Assembly (NCBI GenBank): GCA_024278975.1 | Contig: JAJRSD010000097.1 | Span: 1 to 64,000 of the forward strand | Length of the DNA stretch: 64,000 bases | Source: Bacteroidota bacterium | GTDB lineage: Bacteria; Bacteroidota; Bacteroidia; Bacteroidales; Prolixibacteraceae | Reading direction: 5' to 3' | Shown here: positions 1 to 9,700 of the stretch, piece by piece | Position numbering within the stretch: position 1 is the stretch's first letter | Layout of the letters: each line of letters begins with the position of its first letter | The notes under the pieces: generated by a model | What the model saw: the letters and a program-made list of their open reading frames with translations, nothing else | What the model was told of the DNA's origin: nothing | Database searches by the model: none | Position numbers and translations under genes: made by a program

Positions 1-33
1 AAATCGGGAAGCCCAGGCGGGTCAACAATATAG

Positions 34-70
34 AAGGAGTTTCGATAACAAATTGAGGCTCCTTTTTTTA
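34..70 (+). terminator. Intrinsic terminator, first copy
   Basis: A 13-bp stem (34-46 with 52-64, three G-T wobbles) with the 5-base loop AACAA is followed by a T-run. It would stop plus-strand transcripts entering from a gene left of the window. Confidence 0.7.
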
Positions 71-143
71 TAGATTATTTTTGGCGAGAAGTTTATCCCG
101 ATGACGCAGGAAATCGGGAAGCCCAGGCGGGTCAACAATATGG

Positions 144-180
144 AAGGAGTTTCGATAACAAATTGAGGCTCCTTTTTTGT
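144..180 (+). terminator. Intrinsic terminator, second copy
   Basis: This is the same 13-bp stem, AACAA loop and T-run as the copy 110 bases upstream. It lies just beyond the 3' end of the minus-strand permease gene but is oriented for plus-strand transcription; the minus strand has no U-tract after the stem. Confidence 0.65.
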
Positions 181-226
181 AGATTATTTTTGGCGAGAAG
201 TTTATGGCTCATAATTTATTAGTTTT

Positions 227-1474
227 TTACTCGTAACGCAAAGATTCAATCGGATCCATTCGGGAAGCTTTTTGTGCCGGATAATATCCTGATACAATTC
301 CAACAACAAAACAGAGCGCAACACCCGAAATTATCCACATCCACGGAATTACAAATGCCGACCCAATTAACACCGAAACCAAATTTCCCATTAAAATGCC
401 AAGCACTATTCCGAGGTAACCACCAATCTGTCCGATAACAACTGCTTCTATTAAAAACTGTTGTTTAACGGTTGTCCCTTTTGCACCGATTGCTTTTCGT
501 ACTCCAATCTCTTTGGTACGCTCAGTTACTGATACCAACATTATATTCATTAAGCCCACAGCGGCTCCAAACAATGTAATAAAACCAATTATGGTCGCAA
601 CAAGAGTGATATTCTTAATGTTCTCCAATAAAATATTTGCGATATTATCACTTTTCTCAATATTGAAATCGGTCTCGTCGAGCGGGTCTAAATTTCTAAC
701 TACCCTAAAAGTTGCTTCCGCCTGTCCAACTGCGGCTTCCATTAATTCCGGCTGGTCAACTTTTATCTGCACCCCAAAATTCATATTTGGTCGCGAAAAA
801 TAGTTACGTGTATTTGTGTAAGGAATAAAGCAGACTAAATCGCTGCTACCTCCAAAACCGCTGCCCTTTTCTTTTAAAACTCCAACAACCTTATATTTTC
901 CGCCGCCAATACTAATTACTTTACCAACCGGATTTTCGCCGCCCTTAAAAAGTCGTTTTGCAAGTTCGCTTCCTATTAGCGCCATGCTTCTCCCCGAAAT
1001 AATATCCGGCTCGCTAAAACTTCTGCCTTTGCCAATTTCGTATCCTGCGGTAAATAAATAGTCTTCATCAATTCCTTTGACTGTAATATTCGGATTTGTT
1101 TTTTCGCCACCATATTTTAAAGTTGCAGTACCGGTTGCATGAACCGAAATTGCAGTTGTTGCCGGAAATTCAAATTTTTCTTTAAACTCTTTTGCCTGAT
1201 AATATGAAATGTATGAATGATTTTTTGTTCGATACCTATTATTGCCAACCTGCACACGCATTCCCCTGCTACTAATAGAAAATGTGTTTGCACCCATAAA
1301 AGTAAACTCCTTTGTAATGGAGCTTTTTATAGAATCTATGGCAGTTAAAATGCCCACCAACGCAGTAATTCCAACTGCAATAATTAGTACAGTTAATATT
1401 GTTCGCAATAGGTTTGTTCTGATAGATTGCAACGCAATCTTTACATTCTCGATAAATAAAGTAGTACCACGCAT
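227..1474 (-). CDS. MacB/FtsX-family ABC transporter permease
   Basis: A 415-residue inner-membrane permease of the MacB/FtsX class. These proteins work with a separate LolD/MacB-type ATPase and use ATP binding to move a periplasmic domain, typically exporting peptides, drugs or lipoproteins. A first membrane segment lies near residues 20-45, then a periplasmic MacB core domain runs to about 260. Three C-terminal membrane segments (about 290-315, 340-365, 375-400) surround the conserved cytoplasmic stretch [18 protein letters not shown] typical of FtsX domains. An AAAGGTG ribosome site precedes the ATG. The ATPase partner is not in the window; it may lie further downstream (to the left). Substrate cannot be inferred. 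Confidence 0.88.
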   Translation of the reverse strand: MRGTTLFIENVKIALQSIRTNLLRTILTVLIIAVGITALVGILTAIDSIKSSITKEFTFMGANTFSISSRGMRVQVGNNRYRTKNHSYISYYQAKEFKEKFEFPATTAISVHATGTATLKYGGEKTNPNITVKGIDEDYLFTAGYEIGKGRSFSEPDIISGRSMALIGSELAKRLFKGGENPVGKVISIGGGKYKVVGVLKEKGSGFGGSSDLVCFIPYTNTRNYFSRPNMNFGVQIKVDQPELMEAAVGQAEATFRVVRNLDPLDETDFNIEKSDNIANILLENIKNITLVATIIGFITLFGAAVGLMNIMLVSVTERTKEIGVRKAIGAKGTTVKQQFLIEAVVIGQIGGYLGIVLGILMGNLVSVLIGSAFVIPWMWIISGVALCFVVGIVSGYYPAQKASRMDPIESLRYE

Positions 1475-1862
1475 TTCACCTTTTTATAGCATATAAATAT
1501 AGTACAATATAGTATTTAGTAGCATTAGTTTTAAAAAGTATTAATGAATTACAGATTGGTTATATTAATGTCGGAATTTGCGTTTTTTTACGAACGTCTG
1601 ACGTTTCTGTTCGATATTTTTCCTGCCTTAATAATTTTTAACATTTTTTAAGGCGCACTGTTTATATTAAAAATAAGCATAAAAATAGCATTAAATAAAC
1701 TTCCGAAAATTGTTATCAATCAGAATTTTGCGAAGAATACATTAACAAATATATATTCGTTTTTAGTGAATAAATATAGATTTTATCTAAAAGGATACTT
1801 TTATTTTTCTTGCATTTTGTAAAAATTCCTTTAAAATTTGGACTCAATTGTTTGTGGAAGTT
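1475..1862. other. Intergenic region between divergent genes
   Basis: About 390 bases of AT-rich sequence between the permease and the plus-strand gene at 1863. It must hold both promoters. I see no convincing gene, tRNA or long hairpin; short open frames here lack family resemblance. Confidence 0.5.
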
Positions 1863-2378
1863 ATGATTTATCATTTTCAAATCAGTTCTCAAGAATCCCA
1901 AAATTTCCGACTAGAAGTTGAATTAGACGGAAAACATTCGTTTTTTGATTTTCATTCAATCATTCAAAAAAGTTTAGGTTTTGAATCTCACCAGTTGGCA
2001 TCGTTTTTTATATCAGATAAAAAATGGATGAAATTGAAAGAGATTTCGATGCTAGACATGGGAATTAATGGGTCGCCGTTTTTTATAATGCAAAAAACGA
2101 AACTTGCTGAATTGATAAAACCAACAGGTCAGAAACTTATTTACACTTTTGATTTTTTAAATGACAGATCTTTTTTTATCGAACTAACAGGAATTATTAT
2201 GAAGAAGAATCTTAATGAATCGTTAGTCACTCTTAAACAGGGTGACACCCCTGTACAAGTCATTGGCGAAGAAGTTATCGAACAAGAACCAGCAGTTCTC
2301 ATTGAAGAAGAAGTTTATATGGACTTCGGCGAGCTGGACGATTACACCGAAATTTTTGGTGAAATGGATGATTTCTGA
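1863..2378 (+). CDS. pRiA4b ORF-3-like family protein
   Basis: A 171-residue protein resembling the plasmid pRiA4b ORF-3 family (the IS1096 passenger/TnpR-like fold), which is common and uncharacterised in Bacteroidota. The N-terminal half has the family pattern of a beta-rich start, FFIS followed by W and K, and a MLDMGI region. The C-terminal tail is strongly acidic, with EEVIEQEP and a terminal DFGELDDYTEIFGEMDDF. I chose the ATG at 1863 rather than the in-frame TTG five codons earlier because the family usually begins with a short MIYxF strand. A strong terminator follows 27 bases after the stop, so it is probably monocistronic. Function unknown. Confidence 0.75.
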   Translation: MIYHFQISSQESQNFRLEVELDGKHSFFDFHSIIQKSLGFESHQLASFFISDKKWMKLKEISMLDMGINGSPFFIMQKTKLAELIKPTGQKLIYTFDFLNDRSFFIELTGIIMKKNLNESLVTLKQGDTPVQVIGEEVIEQEPAVLIEEEVYMDFGELDDYTEIFGEMDDF

Positions 2379-2405
2379 CCAACCGACCTTTAATTACGAA
2401 ATTCC

Positions 2406-2442
2406 AAAGACTGTTCAAATTATTTTGAACAGTCTTTTTTTT
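2406..2442 (+). terminator. Intrinsic terminator after the pRiA4b-like gene
   Basis: A perfect 14-bp stem (2406-2419 with 2424-2437; arm AAAGACTGTTCAAA) with the loop TTAT runs into eight T residues. Its A-run on the 5' side would let it also work on the minus strand. Confidence 0.9.
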
Positions 2443-2462
2443 ATGTCGGGCATGATAATAAT

Positions 2463-2560
2463 CTAGTGAGGTGAGAGTCCTTGTACGTGCCGGGTTGATA
2501 GGAACAATTGTTGATTGACAAGGGTGTTGCAGGCGACTGCAAATCTTATATAACACTTGT
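2463..2560 (+). mobile_element. Probable group II intron domain I remnant
   Basis: The segment contains AGGTGAGAGTCCT followed about 45 bases later by ACAAGGGTGTTGC and CTGCAAATCTTA. This order and wording resemble domain I of bacterial group II introns. TTGCAG and CTGCAA pair around a GCGA tetraloop, and CCTTGT pairs with ACAAGG. No intron 5' boundary (GUGYG), domain V or reverse transcriptase is present, so this would be a decayed fragment. The assignment rests on remembered motif resemblance, not on a covariance search. Confidence 0.45.
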
Positions 2561-2634
2561 TATCCTTTTAAACTATAAAGAGTTTTTTTATAAATTGCAA
2601 TCCTATATTTAAATGATTCATAAACAATAATATC

Positions 2635-4275
2635 ATGAAAAATCAAACTTTGGCAAAACTGTACACTAATTCATTTCACGAAAATTGGGATAATCTTGCA
2701 TTTTCCGATTTCGAAGGAGACGATTTTAAATACTCTGAGATTGCAAAAATTATCAAATCGTTACATCTATTTTATCAAATCTCGGGACTTCAACGAGGAG
2801 ATAAAATTGCTGTTTTTGGGCGCAATTCGGCTCACTGGGGAACAATTTTTCTTTCGGCAATTTCAGCAGGATTAGTAGTAGTTCCTATTATGCCTGATTT
2901 TAATAAAAAAGATACCAATTATATTATTAATCATTCGGAGTCGAAAATTGTTATTGGTGCAAAATCATTGCTCGATAAAGTAGATATTGATGAGTCGCCG
3001 GGTTTAAAAGTAGTTCTGGCGTTGGAGGATTTTTCGTTGCACGCAGCAAGAGATGAAAATATTCAATTTAAATTAACAGATTCGTTTCAGTATTATGATG
3101 ATAATCAACTCACAAAAAAGGGTTTTCAATTTGAGGAGTGGGAGAGGGAAGAGATGTGCGTAATTTCATACACTTCAGGAACATCAGGGTTTACAAAAGG
3201 AGTAATGATTCCGGAGCGCAGTTTGGTTTCAAATATTATTTTTGCCCGCGAACACATGCCACTAAAATCAGGAGATAAAATTGTTTCGTTTTTACCAATG
3301 GCACATGTTTACGGTTTGCTTTTTGAGTTTCTATTTCCGGTAACTTTAGGTTGCCACATTACATTTCTCAGCAAAATTCCATCGCCGGCAATTATCACAA
3401 AAGTTTTTGGCGAAGTAAAACCTCATCTGGTACTTTCTGTTCCACTGGTAATCGAGAAAATATATAAAAAGAAATTACTGCCCACAATACAAAAACCGTT
3501 GATAAAAGTGCTGTTGGCAACACCAATCATCTCAACAATTATATTGAAAAAAATTAAAGCCAAGTTGGTAGATACTTTTGGTGGGCGATTTTTCGAGATT
3601 GTAATTGGCGCAGCTCAGTTAAGTGCCGATGTTGAGAAATTTTTTAAACGAATAAATTTTCCATTTACAATTGGTTACGGGATGACCGAGTGCGGACCAC
3701 TGATTAGTTATGAGGCGTGGAATAAAACTATGCCTTTATCGGCAGGTAAATTGGTTGACAGAATGGAAGTTCGGATTGACTCGGAAGACCAATTTAATAC
3801 TGTTGGCGAAATTCAGGTAAAAGGCGAAAATGTGATGCTTGGTTATTTTAAAAATGAAGAGGCCACAAAAGATACATTTACCGAGGATGGGTGGTTGAAA
3901 ACCGGTGATTTGGGAGTGATAGACCAGAATAATTTTATTTACATCAGAGGGCGATCAAAAAATATGTTGCTTGGCCCATCGGGACAAAATATATACCCCG
4001 AAGAAATTGAGGCTAAAGTTTCTAATCAGTATTGTGTTGCCGAATGTGTTGTTAAAATGGACGACACAAAACTAATTGCGTTGGTTTATCCCGACGTTGA
4101 AACAATGAAACTCGAAAAAGTTGTGGAATCTGATTTGGATAAAATAATGGAAGCTAACCGAAAAAAGGTAAATAATGAGCTTCCTAAATACGAACAATTA
4201 AGTAAAATTGAGTTGGTAAAAGAGGAGTTTGAGAAAACCCCGAAGAAGAATATTAAAAGATATAAATACGTGTAA
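2635..4275 (+). CDS. AMP-binding long-chain acyl-CoA synthetase-like ligase
   Basis: A 546-residue adenylate-forming enzyme, most like long-chain fatty acid-CoA ligases: it would activate a carboxylic acid with ATP and transfer it to CoA. Adenylation motifs occur in order: SYTSGTSGFTKGVMI (about 178-192, the phosphate-binding loop), YGMTECGP (about 347), TGDLG (about 422), and RGRSKNMLLGPSGQNIYPEE (about 440-460, hinge and C-terminal subdomain). A terminal KTPKKNIKRYKY holds the likely catalytic lysine region. It lacks membrane segments and a signal peptide, so it is cytoplasmic. It stands alone between terminators. The acyl substrate is not deducible. Confidence 0.9.
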   Translation: MKNQTLAKLYTNSFHENWDNLAFSDFEGDDFKYSEIAKIIKSLHLFYQISGLQRGDKIAVFGRNSAHWGTIFLSAISAGLVVVPIMPDFNKKDTNYIINHSESKIVIGAKSLLDKVDIDESPGLKVVLALEDFSLHAARDENIQFKLTDSFQYYDDNQLTKKGFQFEEWEREEMCVISYTSGTSGFTKGVMIPERSLVSNIIFAREHMPLKSGDKIVSFLPMAHVYGLLFEFLFPVTLGCHITFLSKIPSPAIITKVFGEVKPHLVLSVPLVIEKIYKKKLLPTIQKPLIKVLLATPIISTIILKKIKAKLVDTFGGRFFEIVIGAAQLSADVEKFFKRINFPFTIGYGMTECGPLISYEAWNKTMPLSAGKLVDRMEVRIDSEDQFNTVGEIQVKGENVMLGYFKNEEATKDTFTEDGWLKTGDLGVIDQNNFIYIRGRSKNMLLGPSGQNIYPEEIEAKVSNQYCVAECVVKMDDTKLIALVYPDVETMKLEKVVESDLDKIMEANRKKVNNELPKYEQLSKIELVKEEFEKTPKKNIKRYKYV

Positions 4276-4278
4276 ATA

Positions 4279-4321
4279 AAAATAGATGTCAAACAGATTA
4301 AAACTGGATGACATCTATTTT
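4279..4321. terminator. Bidirectional terminator between convergent genes
   Basis: A perfect 13-bp stem (4279-4291 with 4309-4321; arm AAAATAGATGTCA) sits between the convergent acyl-CoA synthetase and MscS genes. A-runs and T-runs at either edge allow termination from both sides. Confidence 0.8.
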
Positions 4322-4332
4322 AAGTATAGAAA

Positions 4333-5148
4333 TTATTTGCCCATGTGAACATCCACCTGTGGAAATGGAATTGTAATACCGGCTTCATCGAGTGCAATTT
4401 TCCCCTCTTCGTAAACATCAAAATAAACATTCCAATAATCTTGTGGGGCAGAAAATGGACGGACTGCAAGATTTACCGAACTGTCTGCCAACTCTTTTAC
4501 TCCAACAAAAGGGGCTGGTTCTTTTAAAACTTTCGGATGAGTTTCTAATATCTTTAATAAAATGTCTTTTGCATCTTTAATATTCGATTCGTAGGATATT
4601 CCAAATACCAAATCGACACGCATTAATCCTTCCGTTGTATAATTTACAATGTCGTTGTTAGAAACGGCTGCATTAGGTATAATTACCGTTTTATTTTCGG
4701 GAGTTAAAAGTATTGTAACAAAAATGTGAATCTCTTTTACAGTTCCCAAATGTCCCTGCGACTCGATTAAATCGCCAACTTTAAATGGTTTGAAAAGCAA
4801 AATCATAACTCCGCCTGCAAAATTGGCGAGTGTTCCCTGCAACGCTAAACCTACTGCCAAACCAAGTGCTCCGAGAACAGCAATAAACGATGTGGTTTGT
4901 ATTCCAACCATTTGGGCGATACTAATTAAAAGCATAACCTTTAGTAAAATACTAATCAGTGCTTTTAAAAATCCACGAAGCGAACCACTCACTTCGCGCT
5001 TTTCCATCATTTTGTCGGTTACTTTTACTATGCGCTTGATTATCCATAATCCAACTAAAAGCACAATAATTGCCATAACCACTTTTACTCCGTATGCTAC
5101 TATTAAATTGTAGGCCATGTCTAAGAAATCCTGAAACTTTTCATTCAT
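4333..5148 (-). CDS. MscS-family small-conductance mechanosensitive channel
   Basis: A 271-residue MscS-type channel protein that opens under membrane tension to release solutes during osmotic downshock. Three membrane helices are visible: about 14-36, 55-82 and the pore helix TM3 about 88-115. TM3 carries the glycine/alanine-packed GALGLAVGLALQGTLANFAGG typical of MscS. It is followed by the cytoplasmic beta domain with PFKVGDLIE and VIIPNA. Length equals that of the core MscS family (about 280 residues). It is transcribed alone, convergent with the upstream synthetase. Confidence 0.92.
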   Translation of the reverse strand: MNEKFQDFLDMAYNLIVAYGVKVVMAIIVLLVGLWIIKRIVKVTDKMMEKREVSGSLRGFLKALISILLKVMLLISIAQMVGIQTTSFIAVLGALGLAVGLALQGTLANFAGGVMILLFKPFKVGDLIESQGHLGTVKEIHIFVTILLTPENKTVIIPNAAVSNNDIVNYTTEGLMRVDLVFGISYESNIKDAKDILLKILETHPKVLKEPAPFVGVKELADSSVNLAVRPFSAPQDYWNVYFDVYEEGKIALDEAGITIPFPQVDVHMGK

Positions 5149-5170
5149 AATAATTTGTTTTTTGGTTATT

Positions 5171-5337
5171 TAGTCTCAGCAAGAAAACTCTACAAAATTA
5201 GTCCCGATATATCGGGATGGCGAGATTTTTTTTTCTCAATTCACTGATGCTCAGGCATCACTTCATTTCCAAAAAGTAAAAATCTCATCCAAAGTAATTC
5301 ATTTCATAAAATTCGACAGTTTTCTTGCAGAGACTTT
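5171..5337. repeat. Long imperfect inverted repeat (MITE-like or structured spacer)
   Basis: The outer arms TAGTCTCAGCAAGAAAACT (5171 onward) and AGTTTTCTTGCAGAGACTTT (ending near 5337) are imperfect inverted copies. Inside, GGCGAGATTTTT pairs with AAAAATCTCATCC, and there are two nested hairpins: a perfect TCCCGATA/TATCGGGA palindrome at 5202-5217 and TGATGC/GCATCA near 5244. The whole unit can fold into one branched structure. No coding frame spans it. Confidence 0.6.
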
Positions 5338-5514
5338 AATTTATGAATTCTTTAACAACAAATAACTATTTTTGTTCAGTTTATTAAAATGTCAAACTCT
5401 TCAGCAATCTTTTTTATTAATTGTGAGTTTTAATGGTTTAGTGAATTTGCTCGCATTTTAAACATCACCTTTTGTGAAAATCTTCTCCATACTCGTTTCA
5501 TTGGTAAGAATGAT

Positions 5515-5522
5515 TATATTTG
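5515..5522 (+). promoter_or_regulatory. Candidate -7 promoter box for the exported isomerase
   Basis: TATATTTG matches the Bacteroidota -7 consensus TAnnTTTG and lies 33 bases before the ATG at 5556. No clear -33 TTTG box is seen at the usual spacing. Confidence 0.4.
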
Positions 5523-5555
5523 TTTATCGATTACAAATAATTTAATCTAATTACT

Positions 5556-6470
5556 ATGAATAGTACAAATCGTCGAAATTTCCTGAGAACAGCAATTGCA
5601 GCTACTACTGGAACAATTCTAGTATCGCCTGTACTTGCAGGTATTGCAGAAAAAAAATCTCCATTTAAGATTTCGTTGGCCGAGTGGTCGTACCACAAAG
5701 CTTTGCGTGCCAACGAGATGACAAACCTTGAGTTTCCGGTGATAGCCAGAAAAATGGGAATTGGAGGTGTTGAATATGTAAATCAGTTTTTTAAAGACAA
5801 AGCAAAAGATGAAAACTATTTGGGCGAATTGAAAAAGATTTGCAAAAACGAAGGTGTTGAAAGTGTGCTAATTATGTGCGATGGCGAAGGAATGATGGGG
5901 CATCCTGAAAAAGCAGAACGTTTAAAAACTGTTGAAAATCATAAAAGATGGGTTGATGCAGCAGCGTTTCTTGGATGCCATTCAATACGGGTAAACGCTG
6001 CCAGCCGCGGTGAATATGAGGAGCAACAAAAACTCGCAGCCGATGGTTTACGTATGTTATGCGAATATGGCGACACAAAAAAAATTAATATTATTGTAGA
6101 AAACCATGGCGGACTTTCGAGCAATGGAAATTGGCTTGCAGGTGTTATGAAAATGGTTGATCATAAACGGGTCGGAACACTACCTGACTTTGGGAATTTC
6201 TATATTAACAGAAAAACCGGCGAGGAGTTCGATAGGTACGAAGGAATGGAATTGTTAATGCCTTTTGCAAAAGGTGTTAGTGCAAAATCGAATGTTTTTG
6301 ATGCCGAAGGAAACGAGAGAAATATGGATTATTACCGTATTATGCGAATTGTAAAAGATGCCGGTTATAAAGGTTTTGTTGGTGTTGAATACGAAGGTAG
6401 CGAGCTCTCGGAAAAAGAGGGGATAATTGCAACAAAAAAACTGCTCGAAAAAGTTTTTGCAACGCTGTAA
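5556..6470 (+). CDS. Tat-exported sugar phosphate isomerase/epimerase-like TIM barrel protein
   Basis: A 304-residue protein with a twin-arginine signal ([15 protein letters not shown], hydrophobic to about residue 28). It is followed by a xylose isomerase-like/AP endonuclease 2 TIM barrel. Likely metal ligands lie in IIVENHGG (about 175-182), LPDFGN (about 205) and GVEYEG (about 275-280). Homologues act on sugars or inositol-type compounds, isomerising or epimerising them; export through Tat suggests a periplasmic, cofactor-containing enzyme. A second, divergent family member is at 61075. Exact substrate unknown. Confidence 0.82.
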   Translation: MNSTNRRNFLRTAIAATTGTILVSPVLAGIAEKKSPFKISLAEWSYHKALRANEMTNLEFPVIARKMGIGGVEYVNQFFKDKAKDENYLGELKKICKNEGVESVLIMCDGEGMMGHPEKAERLKTVENHKRWVDAAAFLGCHSIRVNAASRGEYEEQQKLAADGLRMLCEYGDTKKINIIVENHGGLSSNGNWLAGVMKMVDHKRVGTLPDFGNFYINRKTGEEFDRYEGMELLMPFAKGVSAKSNVFDAEGNERNMDYYRIMRIVKDAGYKGFVGVEYEGSELSEKEGIIATKKLLEKVFATL

Positions 6471-6688
6471 AAAGAACTCCGAGGTGGTTTCAATTCTTGA
6501 TTCGCATTAGAAAATAACAGGTTAATATTTGTTAATTATTGTGTTGTTTTGAAACTATCAATTTCTCATTTCGTAACCCTAGGTTGACTCTGTATAATTT
6601 TATATGTTTGTTGTGAACTTGATGTAATTGATTGGTTTCAAAGTTATACATAGTTTTTAAAAGGTTATTAGTTGGTTGTTTTTCATGG

Positions 6689-6720
6689 ATAAAGCGGTGG
6701 ATTTCCTACCGCTTTATTTT
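6689..6720 (+). terminator. Intrinsic terminator overlapping the end of the GH38 gene
   Basis: ATAAAGCGGT (6689-6698) pairs with ACCGCTTTAT (6708-6717), followed by T residues. The 3' arm overlaps the TAA stop of the converging minus-strand gene. It is best placed to end plus-strand transcripts. Confidence 0.7.
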
Positions 6721-9700
6721 TGTAAAAGAATCCTGAAAAATTTCGATTCGTAACCATTAATTTCAGAAGTACCGTTTTTAACCGGTTCTCCCAAAACATT
6801 TACCTGTTGTAATTTTATTGCTGCTCCGGTAATTTCGTTTTTCAGTTTTAGAGTAACTTTTTTACCCCCGGTTTCGCGAATATGAATTACTGACGATCTC
6901 CCATCGGCGGAAGAAAAAGAACTAACCAATAAAATATTTTCGGGCCAACCTGAAATAAAAGAGTTACCCCAGTTTTTATCTCCAACACCACCGCCCGGCA
7001 ATACACGGGTTAAAAATGGAACGCGGTTTCCCCACCCGAATTGCGTAGCAGTTTCCTGTGTGTTATTTTTTGAACTCGAAATGGAATAACTCCAGGTAAT
7101 TCCACCGTGTTGTTCGGCATTAAAATTTGTAGTCCAATAGTTGTTCATTGGCCAGCCGTAAATATGCGTTGTTTCGGGAGTTGCGCCCGCTTTGTACCGC
7201 CCGGTATTTATTCCGCCAAATTGCATCAGCGGGATTTCTCGTGAACTCAATAATATTTGTGAATTTTTGTTTTTTAACCGCGCATAATTTTGAACCGTAT
7301 TCCAGTCGTTTGCCGAGCCGGGAATTTGGTCAACACCAGCTTCCATTTCTCCACCCTGCACATCGAAAAACAGTTTTCCGTTTTCGAGAGCAAACGGAAA
7401 AGCGATATAAATTCCCTCGGGTTTGGTAACCATTTTTTTATTGATTGAATAGACCAAGTCAATCCGTTTCGACGATTTAAAGAGCCTGATTTCCATTGAA
7501 TAAGAGCCATCGGAAATAGCAGCTTTTGTGTTACCTTTAAACTTTATTGTGTTCCATATTTGTTCTTCATAATAACTGTCGAGCCAAACCGAATCGAGCG
7601 GTTCGCGCGTAAAATCCTCCAATTTAAACGCTTCCATTTGTGCACGGTTATCCAACAGTTCGTAAATAAACTCACCCGGTTTGTATTCTGCATTTTGGTC
7701 AACAAGTTCTTTTTGCAACTCCTTATCAAATATTCCCGAAATCGCTCCCCTTTCGGTATCTATTGTAATTTTGTACCACCGGTTTTCAATTACGTTATTT
7801 TCAAAAACTACATTATTGTTTTGCTGAACGACTTCGTCTTCGTTGGTTTTCACTATATATTTTTTAAAGCCGAAAGCCGGAATATCATCAACCCAAATTG
7901 CCCAATATGCACCATCCGAAAACTTTTCGATGGGTTGTGCTTTTGCTTCATTTCCATTTTCGTCAACAATCTTGAAATCTATATCGCGGGGCAAAGTTTC
8001 GTTATCGATATAAGTTGTAAGAACCCCGCTACGTTTCCAGTTTAACGTGTTATAAACTAAAATCGACGGCTCTTTTTCGCGCTGAACGTGGCTTTGTAAA
8101 AGTCCCATTGCCTCTTCACCAATCATTTTTGCACGGCGACTTGCTTCCCATGCGTACGACTCTTTTAAAGCCCGCTGCTCCATAGTATTTTTCGAAAAAG
8201 GTTCGCGCACGCTTCCATGATAACCAACCGTGTGTTCGGTATAAAAGAGCAGGGCACTGTTTGCGGTTTCAATGCGGTCGTTTATTTTTTCGGGCATTTT
8301 TGAACCCTGCAAAGCAGCCATTGTTAATCCTGCTGAATTGGCAATCAAATCGGTTTGTGCAGTTCGTATTGTCGATGCTTCGCGTGCCGATGCACCAAAA
8401 CCATCGGTCCACCAGTCGGGCCAGGCACCGCGAATTATCGGTAAATCATCGCTGTGTTTCGCCTCCATCTTTTCAAAAAACCCGGAAACGGTAGCCGTTT
8501 TTAATTTCGGCCATACAAATTTTTCGTTCCACTCTTTTATCATTTCCGAAGCTAAAGTTGAAGGTGGCGAATTGTCGGTTAAAAAACCGGAATGCTGGAT
8601 GGCAATCAAATCATATTTGTAACCCTTTTTTTCGAGATTGGTTAAATACGAAAGCAGTTCGTTTTCAAAAGTATTTATATCGCCGCCATCGATTTTAAAC
8701 ACGGTATTTCCGGTCATATAATGTTCTGCCCTGAAAGTCAGCATCCGTTTTCCCGAAGGTGATTCCCACCAGAAGAGTGTTGGCTTGTCGAATGGAATGA
8801 GTGCCCGGTGACCGTGAGTTCCCATATTCAGGTATCGAATTCCCAGCTCGTTGAAATAGTCGTTCATACACCAGCCAATTCCATTAACATCGTTTTGCAT
8901 GGCAACTTTTACATTTAGCCCGTTTTCCCGAAAACGTTTAATCGGTTGAAGCGAGGCAGCGAGAATTTGCTCGTCGGGCAGCCCATCGAAATTAAAATAC
9001 ATTCCGGCAAGCTCAATCCGTTTCTCTTCAACCCGCTTTTTTAGACGTTTAACCTGCGATTCCGGGCGGCTTCTTAAATATTCGTCAACCGGCCAGGCTG
9101 CTTCGCACGTCCAGCGGAATTTAGAATCTTCGGGATAATCGTCGGTGTTGTCGCAATAGTCGAGCGCATAATCGATATACCGTAAATGTTCGGCAAGAAT
9201 TTCGGTTTGTGGGCGCGTGTAACCAATGTCGGTGTGGGAGTGTTGTACAAAATTTACCCGCCATTTTCGAACCGGTTTTACGGTAATTTCTCCCTCATCG
9301 GAAAAATCGCCAATTTCCAATTTGTACGCAATTTTTTTACTCTTTTCAACAAGGGGCAAATTAACTTTTACATAGTTGTATCCGAAGTTAATTCTGGTCT
9401 CTTTAATTAATCTGTTATTCAGGAATATTTTTGCTTTTGCAGGTTTCCCAAAATGTAAAATTCCTGCTGCTCCCAACTGGTACTCTTTCCCATTTTCAGT
9501 AATTATTGCCGGAAACGGTTTAAACGATAAACCCGGTTTCAGATGAAATTTAAAGGTCATATACCACGATGTTTTATTCATTGCAGCACCGATAACTTTT
9601 AACCGGAGCGGCTCCCCTTTATGGAGTAGTTTTGTTGGAATTTTAAGATACATAAAACCATAACTGTCACCATTTTGGTCGGCCATATCTTTTTGAAACG

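Larger units (their letters stand above)
1..205. repeat. 110-bp-period direct duplication
   Basis: Bases 1-96 and 111-205 are nearly identical (a one-base change in ATATAGAAGG versus ATATGGAAGG, and small differences in the T-run). The 14 bases between the copies form half of a TCCCGAT...ATCGGGA hairpin (96-102 with 113-119). Each copy contains a complete intrinsic terminator. The repeat may continue to the left of the window; no reading frame is apparent in it. Confidence 0.85.

Noticed and set aside
1716-1901. Short minus-strand open frame of 61 codons
   Set aside because: AT-rich, no family resemblance, overlaps the start of the pRiA4b-like gene and its promoter.
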